From an uncultured Ruminococcus sp. (GTDB taxonomy: Bacteria > Bacillota > Clostridia > Oscillospirales > Ruminococcaceae): a stretch of DNA of 64,000 nucleotides. The translations under genes were made by a program, and so were the position numbers. Positions 33,947 through 42,889 of the stretch are shown here, piece after piece; position 1 is the first letter of the stretch, and each line of letters starts with the position of its first letter. Location: contig CADAES010000003.1 of NCBI GenBank assembly GCA_902786975.1, positions 1 to 64,000 of the forward strand, in the 5' to 3' direction. The notes beneath the pieces were generated by a model. That model searched no databases and was not told the DNA's origin. It worked only from the letters and a program-made list of their open reading frames with translations.

Positions 33947-34761
33947 CATTTAAGGAGTTCTTTTATATCTGCAAAGCTGTTTGCGTTTATCTGCGGTATT
34001 TTCAGACTGCTGTGTCTGTACGGCACATAGACCGTTGAGCTGTCGTCCGGTCTGCACAATGCCGCCTTGAAGCCGAGGTCGCTGACCGCCTGGACACAGG
34101 CTTCGTTCGCTTCGCCGGGATAGCAAAAGACCTTCGGCTCAAACCCGCAGTACTGTTTGAACAGCATTTGCAGCCTGTCTATGTCGGCGATAAGCCTGCC
34201 CCGGTATTCTTCGGGACTTTCGTTTTCCTTTTGCCCGTACCCATCGCTGCCCGGATATGAAAATGTCCCGTTAGAGAACTCGACAAGTCCCGAATCGTGC
34301 ATCTGCTGTATCTGCTCCCACCTCAGGTGTGAGGTGTTGTCGTCGGCGCTGTTTGAAGCAAGCTCCGTCTGCCTGCCGTTTACCGATATAACTGCCTTGA
34401 AGCGGTATCTGACAAGCAGCGGGAAAAGCTTGCTGTGATACTCGCTCAGGTTGCCGCCAAAACTCAGTATAACAGGCTTTTTCGGCAGCACACCGCCTCC
34501 GTGACAGCTTTGTGCGGCTTGCGATGCGAATATCGGCGTGTAGCCTCTGTTTATCAGCTGTCTGATGTCAGCTTCGACTTTTTCGGCGTCAAAACAGCTG
34601 TCCCCGTCAGCCTTGTAAGCAAGTACAGGTATCTCGTACTGCTGCGGCAGCGTTTCTTCCGCTGCCGTCCCGACCGCAAATGCAGCCGTTAATATGACCG
34701 CAACAGCTCCCGCCGCAGCGCCCAGAAGTATCCTTTTATGTCTGAAGATATCAAAGAGCAT
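33946..34761 (-). CDS. Polysaccharide deacetylase-like protein with lost active site
   Basis: A 271-residue exported protein: signal/anchor helix (ILLGAAAGAVAVILTAAFAV), then a NodB-like domain. The fold markers are present (YEIPVLAYKADGD at the start, LINRGYTPIFASQ, HLRWEQIQQMHDSGLVEFSN, FCYPGEAN). The catalytic ones are not: the TFDDG motif reads LSFGGN, and the H-x-x-x-H metal motif (usually SHTxSHP) reads SNGTFSYP. It cannot bind the metal in the usual way, so it is probably a glycan-binding or regulatory pseudoenzyme rather than an active deacetylase. No convincing ribosome site was noted; ATG 34761 is the first Met. Confidence 0.78.
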   Translation of the reverse strand: MLFDIFRHKRILLGAAAGAVAVILTAAFAVGTAAEETLPQQYEIPVLAYKADGDSCFDAEKVEADIRQLINRGYTPIFASQAAQSCHGGGVLPKKPVILSFGGNLSEYHSKLFPLLVRYRFKAVISVNGRQTELASNSADDNTSHLRWEQIQQMHDSGLVEFSNGTFSYPGSDGYGQKENESPEEYRGRLIADIDRLQMLFKQYCGFEPKVFCYPGEANEACVQAVSDLGFKAALCRPDDSSTVYVPYRHSSLKIPQINANSFADIKELLK

Positions 34762-34838
34762 AGTATCGCCTCTCTATCATTTGTTAAATATTATGATGAA
34801 CCGACAACAAAAATTACAAAAAAATATTTGGGCCACTA

Positions 34839-34867
34839 TTGCATTTTTTGTGCAAATGTGATATAAT
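34839..34867 (+). promoter_or_regulatory. Promoter of the chemoreceptor
   Basis: TTGCAT (34839-34844), 17-bp spacer, TATAAT (34862-34867). Transcription would start near 34874, giving a ~134-nt leader. Confidence 0.8.
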
Positions 34868-34904
34868 AAATAAAATTATTGCGATACATTTTTTAATTTG
34901 TTTT

Positions 34905-34978
34905 TTCACGGCTTGTGTCCGGCCGATAAGTCTTCGGACAGGGTGCCGTGAACGGTTTTCGGGGCGATGCTCCTTTTT
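34905..34978 (+). promoter_or_regulatory. Structured 5' leader of the chemoreceptor, class unknown
   Basis: TTCACGGC (34905-34912) pairs with GCCGTGAA (34945-34952); inside, TGTCCG (34916-34921) pairs with CGGACA (34935-34940), making a two-tier stem. Downstream GGGGC-GAT-GCTCC (34961-34973) with TTTTT looks like a small terminator, then the ribosome site AGGGGTG. This is the layout of a riboswitch with an expression platform. I compared it by eye with cyclic-di-GMP-I and -II, fluoride, guanidine and preQ1 patterns and did not find a match. Confidence 0.5.
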
Positions 34979-35007
34979 GTGAATAAAACTTATCAGGGGT
35001 GATGTAT

Positions 35008-37305
35008 ATGACGTCGTGGCTTCCAAACTGGGCAAAAATAGTGATAGCTGTTGTTGCACTGCTGTTTATAGTTATTGCTTCCATATTCTCTTTCAAGGGT
35101 TCTAAATTCCTGAAATCCTTGAAATCCAAGCTGACTATTGCAGTTGTCGGCGTTGCTATCGTGCTTGTCGGAGTACTTATGATAGTTTCGGTAAGCTTCG
35201 TAAACAAGGCTTCAAACGAAACGCTCGCAAATACTATAATGCCAATCACAAACAGTACGGCAAGCTATTTTGACCAGTCTGTCGTCCGTCTTGGCGAAAC
35301 TCTCGATGAAACAATGAGAAGCAGCAGCGTCAGGAGCCAGAACACCGTTTCGGGAATGATCAGCAATGTCAGGTCGAAATTCCCGGTCTATGTCAATGAC
35401 AGATTCAACGTAGTTATCTCCGACCTGTGCAGTGCCTATGCCTTTGACGAGAACGGCTCGGTGCTCAATTCCTCCGGCGATGCATCGGTCGATGTAAAGA
35501 GCATTATCCAGCTTCAGGATATCCGTAATTCGCTCGATTCCGACAAGCCTATCATCACAAACTGTATCAAAGCCGACAATATGATGTGCTTTGCGATACT
35601 TATGAGAACAGTCAGCCCGGAGACGAACAAGAATATCAGTATAGGCATTGTCCTCAACGGCTATGCACTTTCAAGGATACTTGAGAATACCTCGCTCAGT
35701 GAAATGGGTGAATTCTACCTCGTTGACGACGGCGGAAACATACTCATTCACCCGACAGTTTCTTCGCCGTATTTCAAGTACGAGAACCCTACCTCTCTGG
35801 GCAAGGACAATAAGGACTACAAAAAAGCAGGCGAAGCTTTTGAGGAGATAGTCAAGTCCGATTCGGGCTACGTTACATTCAAATATGACAACAAGGACCT
35901 TATCGGCGGCTATTCAAAGGTCAATATATTCGATGCGCATCTGGTAATGATCACCAATACCGAGGAGTATACCAAGACCTCCAGGGCAGCGCTTGAAAGC
36001 CTGTTCTTTGTCAGCCTGTTCCTGCTTGGTGCTGCGATGATAGCAGCCTCGATGTTCGCAAACAGGATATCCAAGCCTATCGTTTCGACCACAGACCGTA
36101 TCCGTGAGCTTGCACAGGGCAACCTTAACGACCCGGTCGATGTCTGGTATTCAAACGACGAGCTGGGCGTACTTTCCAACTCGCTCGATGAGACCATACT
36201 CAGCCTCAGACAGTATATCAATATCATCACAGTTGCTCTCACCAAGATCTCCGAGGGTGACCTCTGCCACAAGATGGAGGGCAACTTCAAGGGCGATTTC
36301 TATAAGATAAAGAGCACGTTCAACGAGATCCTGAGCGCACTTTCCGACACGTTCGCAGCTATCAATATGTCAGCAGAGCAGGTGAACTCGGGTGCTTCGC
36401 AGGTGTCAGATTCCGCACAGGCTCTTTCGCAGGGCTCAACACAACAGGCATCTGCTATCGAGGAGCTTTCCGCTACGCTCAGCGACGTTTCCAAGCAGAC
36501 CCAGCAGAACTCCGTTGACGCTAAGAACGCTTACAATATCGTTGTTGACAATACCGCCGCTGTCAACAGATGCAACGGTGATATGGCAAATATGCTCAAC
36601 GCTATGAACGAGATTCACAATACCTCGTCTGAGATCGCTAAGATCATCAAGGTCATCGACGATATCTCATTCCAGACGAATATCCTTGCCCTTAATGCTG
36701 CCGTTGAGGCTGCAAGAGAAGGCTCAAAGGGCTTTGGTGTCGTTGCCGACGAAGTAAGACGTCTTGCTTCAAGGTCCGCAGAGGCTGCAAAGCAGACCGC
36801 ACAGCTTATTGACAACTCGTCTGCTGCCGTTGACAAGGGCTCGAGGATAGCTGAGGATACTGCCGATTCGCTCGGAAATATCGTTAAGAAGTCCGAGGAA
36901 ATCACTACACTTGTAAAGAACATCACCGAGGCTTCCGAGGCACAGGCAGAGGCTATCGTCCAGATCGACACGGGCGTAGACCAGATCTCGTCTGTCGTTT
37001 CCAAGAATACATCTACCGCAGTCGGATTTGCGTCTGCAAGTGAGGAGCTTTCAAGCCAGTCGCTCATACTCAAGAACATGATAGCAAGGTTCAAGCTGTC
37101 AGAGTCCGAGACCGCAGCTGCTGCGCCTGCCGCACCGACATATTCAAAGCCGAACAAGTTTGAGTATGCTATCATAAACGACGACGGCTCTCAAGACGTC
37201 GCAAAGAAGCTTTCACCGACAAGCCTCGACGTTGACGACGATAATATCGACATAACCGACGAGGAAATGGCTAAGTTCCTTGAAGATGACGACGATAAAT
37301 ACTGA
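35008..37305 (+). CDS. Methyl-accepting chemotaxis protein
   Basis: A 765-residue chemoreceptor. It begins with an extra membrane helix (IVIAVVALLFIVIASIFSFK), then the usual first helix (LTIAVVGVAIVLVGVLMIVS), an outer dCache-like sensor of about 240 residues (FYLVDDGGNILIHPTVSSPY), the last helix (LFFVSLFLLGAAMIAASMFA), HAMP (NRISKPIVSTTDRIRELAQG), and the kinase-control hairpin tip IDDISFQTNILALNAAVEAA. ATG 35008 lies 8 nt after AGGGG; GTG 34999 and ATG 35002 overlap the ribosome site. No flagellar or che genes are near. The acidic C-terminus has no methyltransferase-docking pentapeptide. Confidence 0.93.
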   Translation: MTSWLPNWAKIVIAVVALLFIVIASIFSFKGSKFLKSLKSKLTIAVVGVAIVLVGVLMIVSVSFVNKASNETLANTIMPITNSTASYFDQSVVRLGETLDETMRSSSVRSQNTVSGMISNVRSKFPVYVNDRFNVVISDLCSAYAFDENGSVLNSSGDASVDVKSIIQLQDIRNSLDSDKPIITNCIKADNMMCFAILMRTVSPETNKNISIGIVLNGYALSRILENTSLSEMGEFYLVDDGGNILIHPTVSSPYFKYENPTSLGKDNKDYKKAGEAFEEIVKSDSGYVTFKYDNKDLIGGYSKVNIFDAHLVMITNTEEYTKTSRAALESLFFVSLFLLGAAMIAASMFANRISKPIVSTTDRIRELAQGNLNDPVDVWYSNDELGVLSNSLDETILSLRQYINIITVALTKISEGDLCHKMEGNFKGDFYKIKSTFNEILSALSDTFAAINMSAEQVNSGASQVSDSAQALSQGSTQQASAIEELSATLSDVSKQTQQNSVDAKNAYNIVVDNTAAVNRCNGDMANMLNAMNEIHNTSSEIAKIIKVIDDISFQTNILALNAAVEAAREGSKGFGVVADEVRRLASRSAEAAKQTAQLIDNSSAAVDKGSRIAEDTADSLGNIVKKSEEITTLVKNITEASEAQAEAIVQIDTGVDQISSVVSKNTSTAVGFASASEELSSQSLILKNMIARFKLSESETAAAAPAAPTYSKPNKFEYAIINDDGSQDVAKKLSPTSLDVDDDNIDITDEEMAKFLEDDDDKY

Positions 37306-37331
37306 TATTAAAGAAACGGAGGAATGAAGTT

Positions 37332-38405
37332 ATGAAACGAAGAATAGGTATACTTACCAGCGGTGGTGACTGCCCGGGACTCAACGCAACCATAAGAGGC
37401 GTTGCAAAGGCTTGTTACGAAAGGTTCGGAGGCGATGTCGAGATAGTGGGCATCGAGGATGGATATTTCGGGCTTATCAACAATATGTGCCGTGAGATGA
37501 AACAGTCTGATTTCTCGGGAATACTAACCACCGGAGGAACTATTTTCGGAACAAAGAGAACTCCGTTCAAAAAGATGCAGGTCGTAGAGGACGATAACGT
37601 CGATAAGGTAAAGTCGATGAAGGAGACCTATAAAAAGCAGAAGCTTGACTGCCTGCTCACCCTCGGCGGAAACGGTACACATAAGACCGCAAATCTGCTG
37701 TCCGAGGAAGGACTCAACGTTATCGGACTGCCAAAGACTATAGACAACGATATCTGGGGAACGAGCGTGACGTTCGGTTTCCACACCGCTGTAAATACAG
37801 CCACCGATGTTATCGACAGGCTCCACTCGACCGCTAACTCGCACGGAAGGATACTCCTTTGCGAGATAATGGGAAATAAAGCCGGCTGGCTCACACTCTA
37901 TTCGGGTATCGCAGGCGGCGCAGATATGATAGTTATCCCTGAGATACCCTACGATATCGACAAGCTTGCAGAAGCCTGCGAAAAGCGCAAGGATAAGAGG
38001 TTTGCGATAATGGCTGTTGCCGAGGGCGCATTTGACGTTGCTGAAGCAAAGATGAAGAAGAAGGAGCGTGCCGCTGCAAGAGCAGAGCAGGGCCTTACCA
38101 CCGCAACGAGCAGGATAGCAAAGCAGATCGAACAGATGACAGGCTGCGAAGCAAGAGTGTGCGTTCCGGGTCATATGCTCAGAGGAGGCAGCCCGTCGGC
38201 ATACGACAGAGTGCTCGCAACCAAGTTCGGTGTCCACGCCGCAAAGCTCATCTCCAAGGAAAAGTACGGTTATGCAGTTGCGATGATAAAGGATAACGTG
38301 AGTGAAAACCCGCTTTCCGAGGTCGCAGGCAAGACAAAGTTCGTTCCGCAGGACGACCAGCTCGTAAAGACCGCAAGAGATATCGGTATCTCTTTCGGCG
38401 ACTGA
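37332..38405 (+). CDS. pfkA: 6-phosphofructokinase, ATP-type mixed-substrate subgroup
   Basis: A 357-residue PFK catalysing fructose-6-phosphate to fructose-1,6-bisphosphate. Motifs: ILTSGGDCPGLNATIRG at the start, LLTLGGNGTHKTANLL (phosphoryl-donor site), GLPKTIDNDIWGT (catalytic Asp), EIMGNKAGWL, and PGHMLRGGSPSAYDR. The residue after GG(D/N) is Gly, as in ATP enzymes, while PKTIDND carries the Lys common in PPi or mixed-substrate enzymes; the usual Asp in GGDG is Asn. ATP is the more likely donor. AACGGAGG precedes the start; it follows the chemoreceptor by 26 nt with a terminator only at its own end. Confidence 0.93.
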   Translation: MKRRIGILTSGGDCPGLNATIRGVAKACYERFGGDVEIVGIEDGYFGLINNMCREMKQSDFSGILTTGGTIFGTKRTPFKKMQVVEDDNVDKVKSMKETYKKQKLDCLLTLGGNGTHKTANLLSEEGLNVIGLPKTIDNDIWGTSVTFGFHTAVNTATDVIDRLHSTANSHGRILLCEIMGNKAGWLTLYSGIAGGADMIVIPEIPYDIDKLAEACEKRKDKRFAIMAVAEGAFDVAEAKMKKKERAAARAEQGLTTATSRIAKQIEQMTGCEARVCVPGHMLRGGSPSAYDRVLATKFGVHAAKLISKEKYGYAVAMIKDNVSENPLSEVAGKTKFVPQDDQLVKTARDIGISFGD

Positions 38406-38417
38406 TAATAATATCAA

Positions 38418-38455
38418 AGCCGATGCTTACATTTAACGCAGGCATCGGCTTTTTG
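38418..38455 (+). terminator. Terminator of pfkA with GCCGAT-type stem
   Basis: AGCCGATGC (38418-38426) pairs perfectly with GCATCGGCT (38442-38450), then TTTTTG. Confidence 0.88.
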
Positions 38456-38464
38456 TGTGCAGAT

Positions 38465-39547
38465 TCAAATTACGGTTAGATCATAATGCGGTCGATTTCC
38501 TTTTGTATAAAGCTTTTCTTCCGCTTGCTCGTTCATCGCAAACTTGTTCGGGTCAAACTGTATTGTGGATCTGAATGACGTCAATGAACCGTCTTTTGAG
38601 GTCGTGTAATAGATAAGATCGGCGGTAAGAATATCGCCTTCTTTTATTTCCGACTTTTCGTTGTTGTTAAAACGACTGCTTTCAAACAGCTTGATATTTG
38701 TCTTGATGTATACAGTGGTCACCTCGCCGTATTCAAGCTGCTCTATCATTTTTGTATAGTTGAACTTTGCTGAAACGTGCGACTTATCCGTATTGTTTGA
38801 AATGATTATCGGATTATGATCGCCGTCTTTGAGGGTCAGATCCTTTTGGTATCGGTTCAGTATGTCAAGCCTGAAAGTCATATCGTCGTTTGACACACGC
38901 CTTATGTCAAGTATTTCGATGTCCTCTTTCGAGTTTTTGTTTATCCAGTCTGCCGCTGTATGTTTGAGCTGCGAATAGTATTCCAGCTTTTGCTGATAAT
39001 CCTTCTGCTCCTGTGAACTGAAATCCTCACGCAGACGCTCTATCTGGAAAGCGTCGAGAACATTCTGTATCTCGTCCTCGTAAGCTCTGTAAGCCTTTAT
39101 CGCATCATCGACCTGCTTGTAATCCTGTTTTGGAACTTCGGCAGTGCTCGATGTTTCCGACGATGTTTCCGAAGATGTTTCAGACGAGGTCGTTGTTATC
39201 GCAGAGCTTTCGGACGTAACTATCATCGGCTCGGTCGTTGTGACAGTCGGCTGTGTGACCGTGATAGATGTGTCTGAGCTCTCGTGCAAAGCTACCGAGC
39301 TTGTGTCCTTGGTGATATTAATGCTTTTGCCAAGTACAAATGCTATCGCTGCAACGGTCACGCACATTATGCACGCAGCTGCACAGATGTACAGTATACG
39401 ATCGCTCTTTACAGCGGCAGGGGAGCGCTTCAGGGATATCTGCCTGTCGCTGTCTGCGGTATCATCGCTGATGCGAAACGGGTTCTCACGGGCTTTTATC
39501 GCCTGTATACCGCTTGTATAAAATGACATCGCTTCGTTCTTTGCCAT
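38465..39547 (-). CDS. Putative membrane anti-sigma factor (second pair)
   Basis: A 360-residue single-pass protein: cytoplasmic N-terminus MAKNEAMSFYTSGIQAIKAR with NPFRISDD, a helix at about 50-72 (ILYICAAACIMCVTVAAIAF), a Ser/Thr-rich linker with ETSS repeats, and an outer domain with a helical stretch (DYQQKLEYYSQLKHTAADWI) and beta-rich end. ATG 39547 follows AGGAGG and lies 1 nt after the sigma stop codon. The role is inferred from this arrangement. No zinc motif; outer domain not recognised. The layout parallels the pair at 12428-14042, but the sequences look unrelated outside the linker style. Confidence 0.6.
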   Translation of the reverse strand: MAKNEAMSFYTSGIQAIKARENPFRISDDTADSDRQISLKRSPAAVKSDRILYICAAACIMCVTVAAIAFVLGKSINITKDTSSVALHESSDTSITVTQPTVTTTEPMIVTSESSAITTTSSETSSETSSETSSTAEVPKQDYKQVDDAIKAYRAYEDEIQNVLDAFQIERLREDFSSQEQKDYQQKLEYYSQLKHTAADWINKNSKEDIEILDIRRVSNDDMTFRLDILNRYQKDLTLKDGDHNPIIISNNTDKSHVSAKFNYTKMIEQLEYGEVTTVYIKTNIKLFESSRFNNNEKSEIKEGDILTADLIYYTTSKDGSLTSFRSTIQFDPNKFAMNEQAEEKLYTKGNRPHYDLTVI

Positions 39548-39548
39548 T

Positions 39549-40025
39549 TTAGTATTCCTCCTTTTCAAAAGCCTTCTGCAAAAGCTTCCTGCCTCTGCGT
39601 ATAAGCGAAGCGGTCGTGTTGAAGCTCTTGCCTGTGATCCTTGCTGTTTCAAGTATCGTGTATCCCTGTGCACAGTGAAGATACAGCGGCAGACGGTACT
39701 TTTCCTCTATTGCGAGCATAGCCCGCATCGCAGCACGTTCTTTAAGGATAGTTTCATCGCTCGTCCGTTCACCGCTGAACTCGTCAAGAGGTACCGTCCT
39801 GCTGTTTTCGGCGGACTTTACAAAATCCTTTGCGATGTTGACTGCTGTATGTATCAGCCACGGAAGAACGTGTCCCTCCTCCATGTCCTGCTCATTCATC
39901 AGTCTGAGGAATGCTTCCTGCGTGCAGTCCTGTGCAGCGTGGATATTTCCCGTAAAATGCCAGGCTGCCCTTGTTACGATATCGGCATACTGTTCGTAGT
40001 ATCCCGAAAGCAGGCTGTTCTCCAC
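39549..40025 (-). CDS. ECF-type sigma factor (second pair)
   Basis: About 158 residues. Region 2: YYEQYADIVTRAAWHFTGNI, HAAQDCTQEAFLRLMNE and VLPWLIHTAVNIAKDFVKSA; region 4: RAMLAIEEKYRLPLYLHCAQ, then the HTH YTILETARITGKSFNTTASL with IRRGRKLLQKAF. A standard short ECF sigma. Start choice: AAGGAGG ends only 1 nt before ATG 40031, so GTG 40025 (7 nt away) is the better start; ATG 40031 would add two residues. Co-transcribed with 38465-39547. Confidence 0.88.
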   Translation of the reverse strand: MENSLLSGYYEQYADIVTRAAWHFTGNIHAAQDCTQEAFLRLMNEQDMEEGHVLPWLIHTAVNIAKDFVKSAENSRTVPLDEFSGERTSDETILKERAAMRAMLAIEEKYRLPLYLHCAQGYTILETARITGKSFNTTASLIRRGRKLLQKAFEKEEY

Positions 40026-40130
40026 AAGCATTCCTCCTTCCTTATTTCTGCCTTCACTATGAATACGAATGAGAAGCCAAAAACTGTGCAAATAATATTT
40101 TAAACTTTTAATTAATATTCTGTGAATATA

Positions 40131-40162
40131 AAAAGACGTATTCCGACCGAAATACGTCTTGT
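40131..40162 (-). terminator. Terminator of the coiled-coil membrane protein gene
   Basis: AAGACGTATT (40133-40142) pairs with AATACGTCTT (40151-40160); on the reverse strand a TTTTT run follows. Confidence 0.85.
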
Positions 40163-40165
40163 CAT

Positions 40166-41167
40166 TCAGCTCTTTGCAGACGAGCTGTCAGCTTTCTTTT
40201 CCTTGGGCTTCAAGCCCTTATCGTTGCTCTGTATAGCCTTTTCGGTCAGGTCGTCCACCATTCGCTTCATGCAGGCAAAGCTTTTCTCGTAGTTTTTCTT
40301 TGCAGTTTCAAGTGAATCCTCGACCGTTTTGACAGGCTGACGTATCGACAGGTGAACATCGTTCGGCATTTCATCAAATTCAAGTCTGTCGGCGATAAGC
40401 TTCATATTCATCGAAAAACCGTTCTCGTCGATATACTTGTTTCCCGGGAACTTAGATCTCAGATCGTGATCCATTATCTCCATGTAGTATTCATCCGTGT
40501 CTGAATCAGTGATAACGAGCATATCCTCCGTTGAATGGAGCAGAGTGAGGAACTGCGAACGGAACTCGGTCTGTTCAACGCTTGTGTCGTTCTTTTTGCC
40601 AAGCGGTATCGAAATGACCGAAACGTAAACATAGCCGTTGCCGTCAACGTCCTCGGTGTATTCCTCAAAAAAATCTCTTAACTTTTCCTGCTTCGCATCA
40701 AGACCATTATCCGCAATAACTATGACCGTCAGGTCGGGCTCTTTTTTTGTGAAAAAACCGTAAAGCAGAAACCCTCCGACGATAATGACTACCGCCGCAA
40801 GTCCGAGCCACCATTTGTTCTGGTAGAAAAAATTATCGGCTTTCTTTTTGAAAGAGCTCTTGACTTCGACAGATTCGCCTTCCTCAGCTTGTTCGGCGTT
40901 ATCTTCTGCATTTTCCGGCTCGGTATCCTCCTGTACAGCGTCACCGCTTTTGAGCTTCATAAGCTCTATTCGCTCTTTTGCAAGCTGCCTGTCGTGTTCT
41001 TTGCGGGCTTGCTCGATGCGCTTTTTGCGCTCAGCCTCGGCGCTGCGCTTCTTTTCGTCTATCTCGTTCTGACGCTTTTTTTCTTCCTCGTATATATGCT
41101 TTTCGTATTCGTAATCGGCATCGTCGAGTATCTGTTTAGCCTTGTCGTTATCCTTATTGTCAGTCAA
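40166..41167 (-). CDS. Unknown membrane protein with N-terminal charged coiled coil
   Basis: A 333-residue protein. Residues ~10-75 are a highly charged single-helix or coiled-coil region (EYEKHIYEEEKKRQNEIDEK, KRIEQARKEHDRQLAKERIE), then an acidic linker (TEPENAEDNAEQAEEGE), one membrane helix (WWLGLAAVVIIVGGFLLYGF, about 120-140) and a ~190-residue outer domain (PDLTVIVIADNGLDAKQEKL; MLVITDSDTDEYYMEIMDHD). The outer part reads like an alpha/beta fold, and similar proteins occur as unannotated Ruminococcus genes. Function unknown. Own terminator; monocistronic. Confidence 0.72.
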   Translation of the reverse strand: MTDNKDNDKAKQILDDADYEYEKHIYEEEKKRQNEIDEKKRSAEAERKKRIEQARKEHDRQLAKERIELMKLKSGDAVQEDTEPENAEDNAEQAEEGESVEVKSSFKKKADNFFYQNKWWLGLAAVVIIVGGFLLYGFFTKKEPDLTVIVIADNGLDAKQEKLRDFFEEYTEDVDGNGYVYVSVISIPLGKKNDTSVEQTEFRSQFLTLLHSTEDMLVITDSDTDEYYMEIMDHDLRSKFPGNKYIDENGFSMNMKLIADRLEFDEMPNDVHLSIRQPVKTVEDSLETAKKNYEKSFACMKRMVDDLTEKAIQSNDKGLKPKEKKADSSSAKS

Positions 41168-41333
41168 TTATATCACCTCACATGACCTGTTAAGTATACA
41201 CAATGTTTGTGAACTGCTTATTAACAAAATAAATACATAAAATTTAGTGATAATGTCAATATACTTAATCGCAAAAATCATTTATAATTGTAATGGAGGG
41301 TTGTACCCAAAATTAAATAAGTAGGTGATAAAA

Positions 41334-42839
41334 ATGCTTGAAAACATAAAACAGAACAGCGCAGACAAACAGGAGGTCGCTTTGCAGATAGAGGACCTCA
41401 GAACAAGGCTGTGCGCACTCGAAAAGAAGATAAAGGATAATAAGCTCCCTGTTATCATAACTATCGACGGCTGGTCTGCCTCGGGCAAAGGCTCACAGAT
41501 AGCCCAGCTTATAAAATGCCTCGACCCACGCTTTTACAAGGTCATGTCCTTCGGCTCGCCCAACGAGGTCGAGAGGAGAAAGCCGTGGCTGTGGCGTTTT
41601 GCCTGCGCTATGCCGATGCAGGGCAATTTCCTGATCCTCGACAGGAGCTGGTACAGAGATACCGCAAACGCCTATCTTTACGGCGAGATAGACAAGGAGG
41701 AAATGAGAAGGCGCTTTGACGACATCAACGTTTTTGAGCGTCAGCTTGCCGACGACGGATACCTTATCGTCAAGTTCTTCCTGCATATCACCGAGAACGA
41801 GCAGAAAAAGCGTTTCAAAAAGCTCACCTCTTCTGACGTCACTTCCTGGAGGATAGACGAGCACGACCTCTATAACCTCAAAAAGCGCGAAAAGTTCACC
41901 AAATACTACGACGAGATGATAAAAAAGACCCATACGCCAAGCGGTGTGTGGAACATTATCGGCGCAGACGATAAAACAAGAGCTAAGCTCGATATGCTCA
42001 GGATACTTGTCAGCGCCGTCGAGGGAAAGCTTGAAGCGGTCGCCGAGGGTAAGTCGTTCGTACCGAGATACGAGTTCCCGTTTGCCGACGTTAAGCCAGA
42101 GACTTTTGAATTTGCTGACACCCCGAAGGTCGCACAGGTAGCTCTTGACAAGACTCTCTCCGATGAGGAGTACGAGCAGAAGCTTGAAAAGTACCAGGAT
42201 AAGCTGTTCAAGCTCCAGAACATCTGCTATCAGAAAAAAATACCCGTCGTTATCTGCTATGAGGGCTGGGACGCCGCAGGAAAGGGCGGGAATATAAGGC
42301 GTGTAGCCAATGCCCTCGACCCAAGAGGCTACGAGGTAGAGCCTATCGCCGCACCCGATAAGTATGAGCTTGCAAGGCATTATCTGTATCGTTTCTGGAT
42401 AAGGCTTGAAAATGACGGACATTTCACTATCTTTGACCGCACATGGTACGGGCGTGTAATGGTCGAGCCGATAGAGAACATCACTCCGCCCGATAGGGTA
42501 GAGCAAGCATATCAGGAGATAAACGAGTTTGAAAAGCTGCTTATGCAGTGGGGAGCTGTTGTGATAAAGTTCTGGATAAATATCGACAAGGACGAACAGC
42601 TGAAGCGCTTTACGCTGCGTCAGAACACCCCCGAGAAGCAGTGGAAGATAACCGATGAGGACTGGCGCAACCGTGAAAAGTGGGATACCTACGAAAAGTA
42701 TATCGACAAGATGATAGAAAAGACGTCAACTAAGGCTGCACCCTGGAACATCATCGAGGGCAACGACAAAAAGTACGCCCGTATCAAGGCTATGAAAACC
42801 ATCATCGACGCTATCGAGGCTAAGCTTGACAAAGACTGA
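41334..42839 (+). CDS. pap: Polyphosphate:AMP phosphotransferase (two-domain PPK2)
   Basis: A 501-residue protein made of two PPK2 domains in tandem. Domain 1: ITIDGWSASGKGSQIAQLIK (Walker A), ILDRSWYRDT (Walker B/lid), near residues 45-110. Domain 2: VICYEGWDAAGKGGNIRRVA, AAPDKYELARHYLYRFW, IFDRTWYGRVMVEPIE, near 300-385. Double-domain PPK2 enzymes use polyphosphate to phosphorylate AMP to ADP. In such proteins the C-terminal domain is usually the catalytic one; here both Walker A motifs look intact. ATG 41334 is chosen over GTG 41325, which overlaps the ribosome site GTAGGTG. Confidence 0.9.
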   Translation: MLENIKQNSADKQEVALQIEDLRTRLCALEKKIKDNKLPVIITIDGWSASGKGSQIAQLIKCLDPRFYKVMSFGSPNEVERRKPWLWRFACAMPMQGNFLILDRSWYRDTANAYLYGEIDKEEMRRRFDDINVFERQLADDGYLIVKFFLHITENEQKKRFKKLTSSDVTSWRIDEHDLYNLKKREKFTKYYDEMIKKTHTPSGVWNIIGADDKTRAKLDMLRILVSAVEGKLEAVAEGKSFVPRYEFPFADVKPETFEFADTPKVAQVALDKTLSDEEYEQKLEKYQDKLFKLQNICYQKKIPVVICYEGWDAAGKGGNIRRVANALDPRGYEVEPIAAPDKYELARHYLYRFWIRLENDGHFTIFDRTWYGRVMVEPIENITPPDRVEQAYQEINEFEKLLMQWGAVVIKFWINIDKDEQLKRFTLRQNTPEKQWKITDEDWRNREKWDTYEKYIDKMIEKTSTKAAPWNIIEGNDKKYARIKAMKTIIDAIEAKLDKD

Positions 42840-42852
42840 TACCCGAATAATA

Positions 42853-42886
42853 AAGACTTGCCGCTTTTTTGGTGACAAGTCTTTTT
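42853..42886. terminator. Bidirectional terminator
   Basis: AAGACTTG (42853-42860) pairs with CAAGTCTT (42876-42883), followed by TTT; the loop contains CCGCTTTTTTGG. Shared by pap and convergent tetR. Confidence 0.8.
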
Positions 42887-42889
42887 GCT

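Noticed and set aside
34905..34978. Cyclic-di-GMP-I, cyclic-di-GMP-II, fluoride or guanidine riboswitch
   Set aside because: The conserved loop sequences of these classes are not present by eye; listed only as an unclassified leader.
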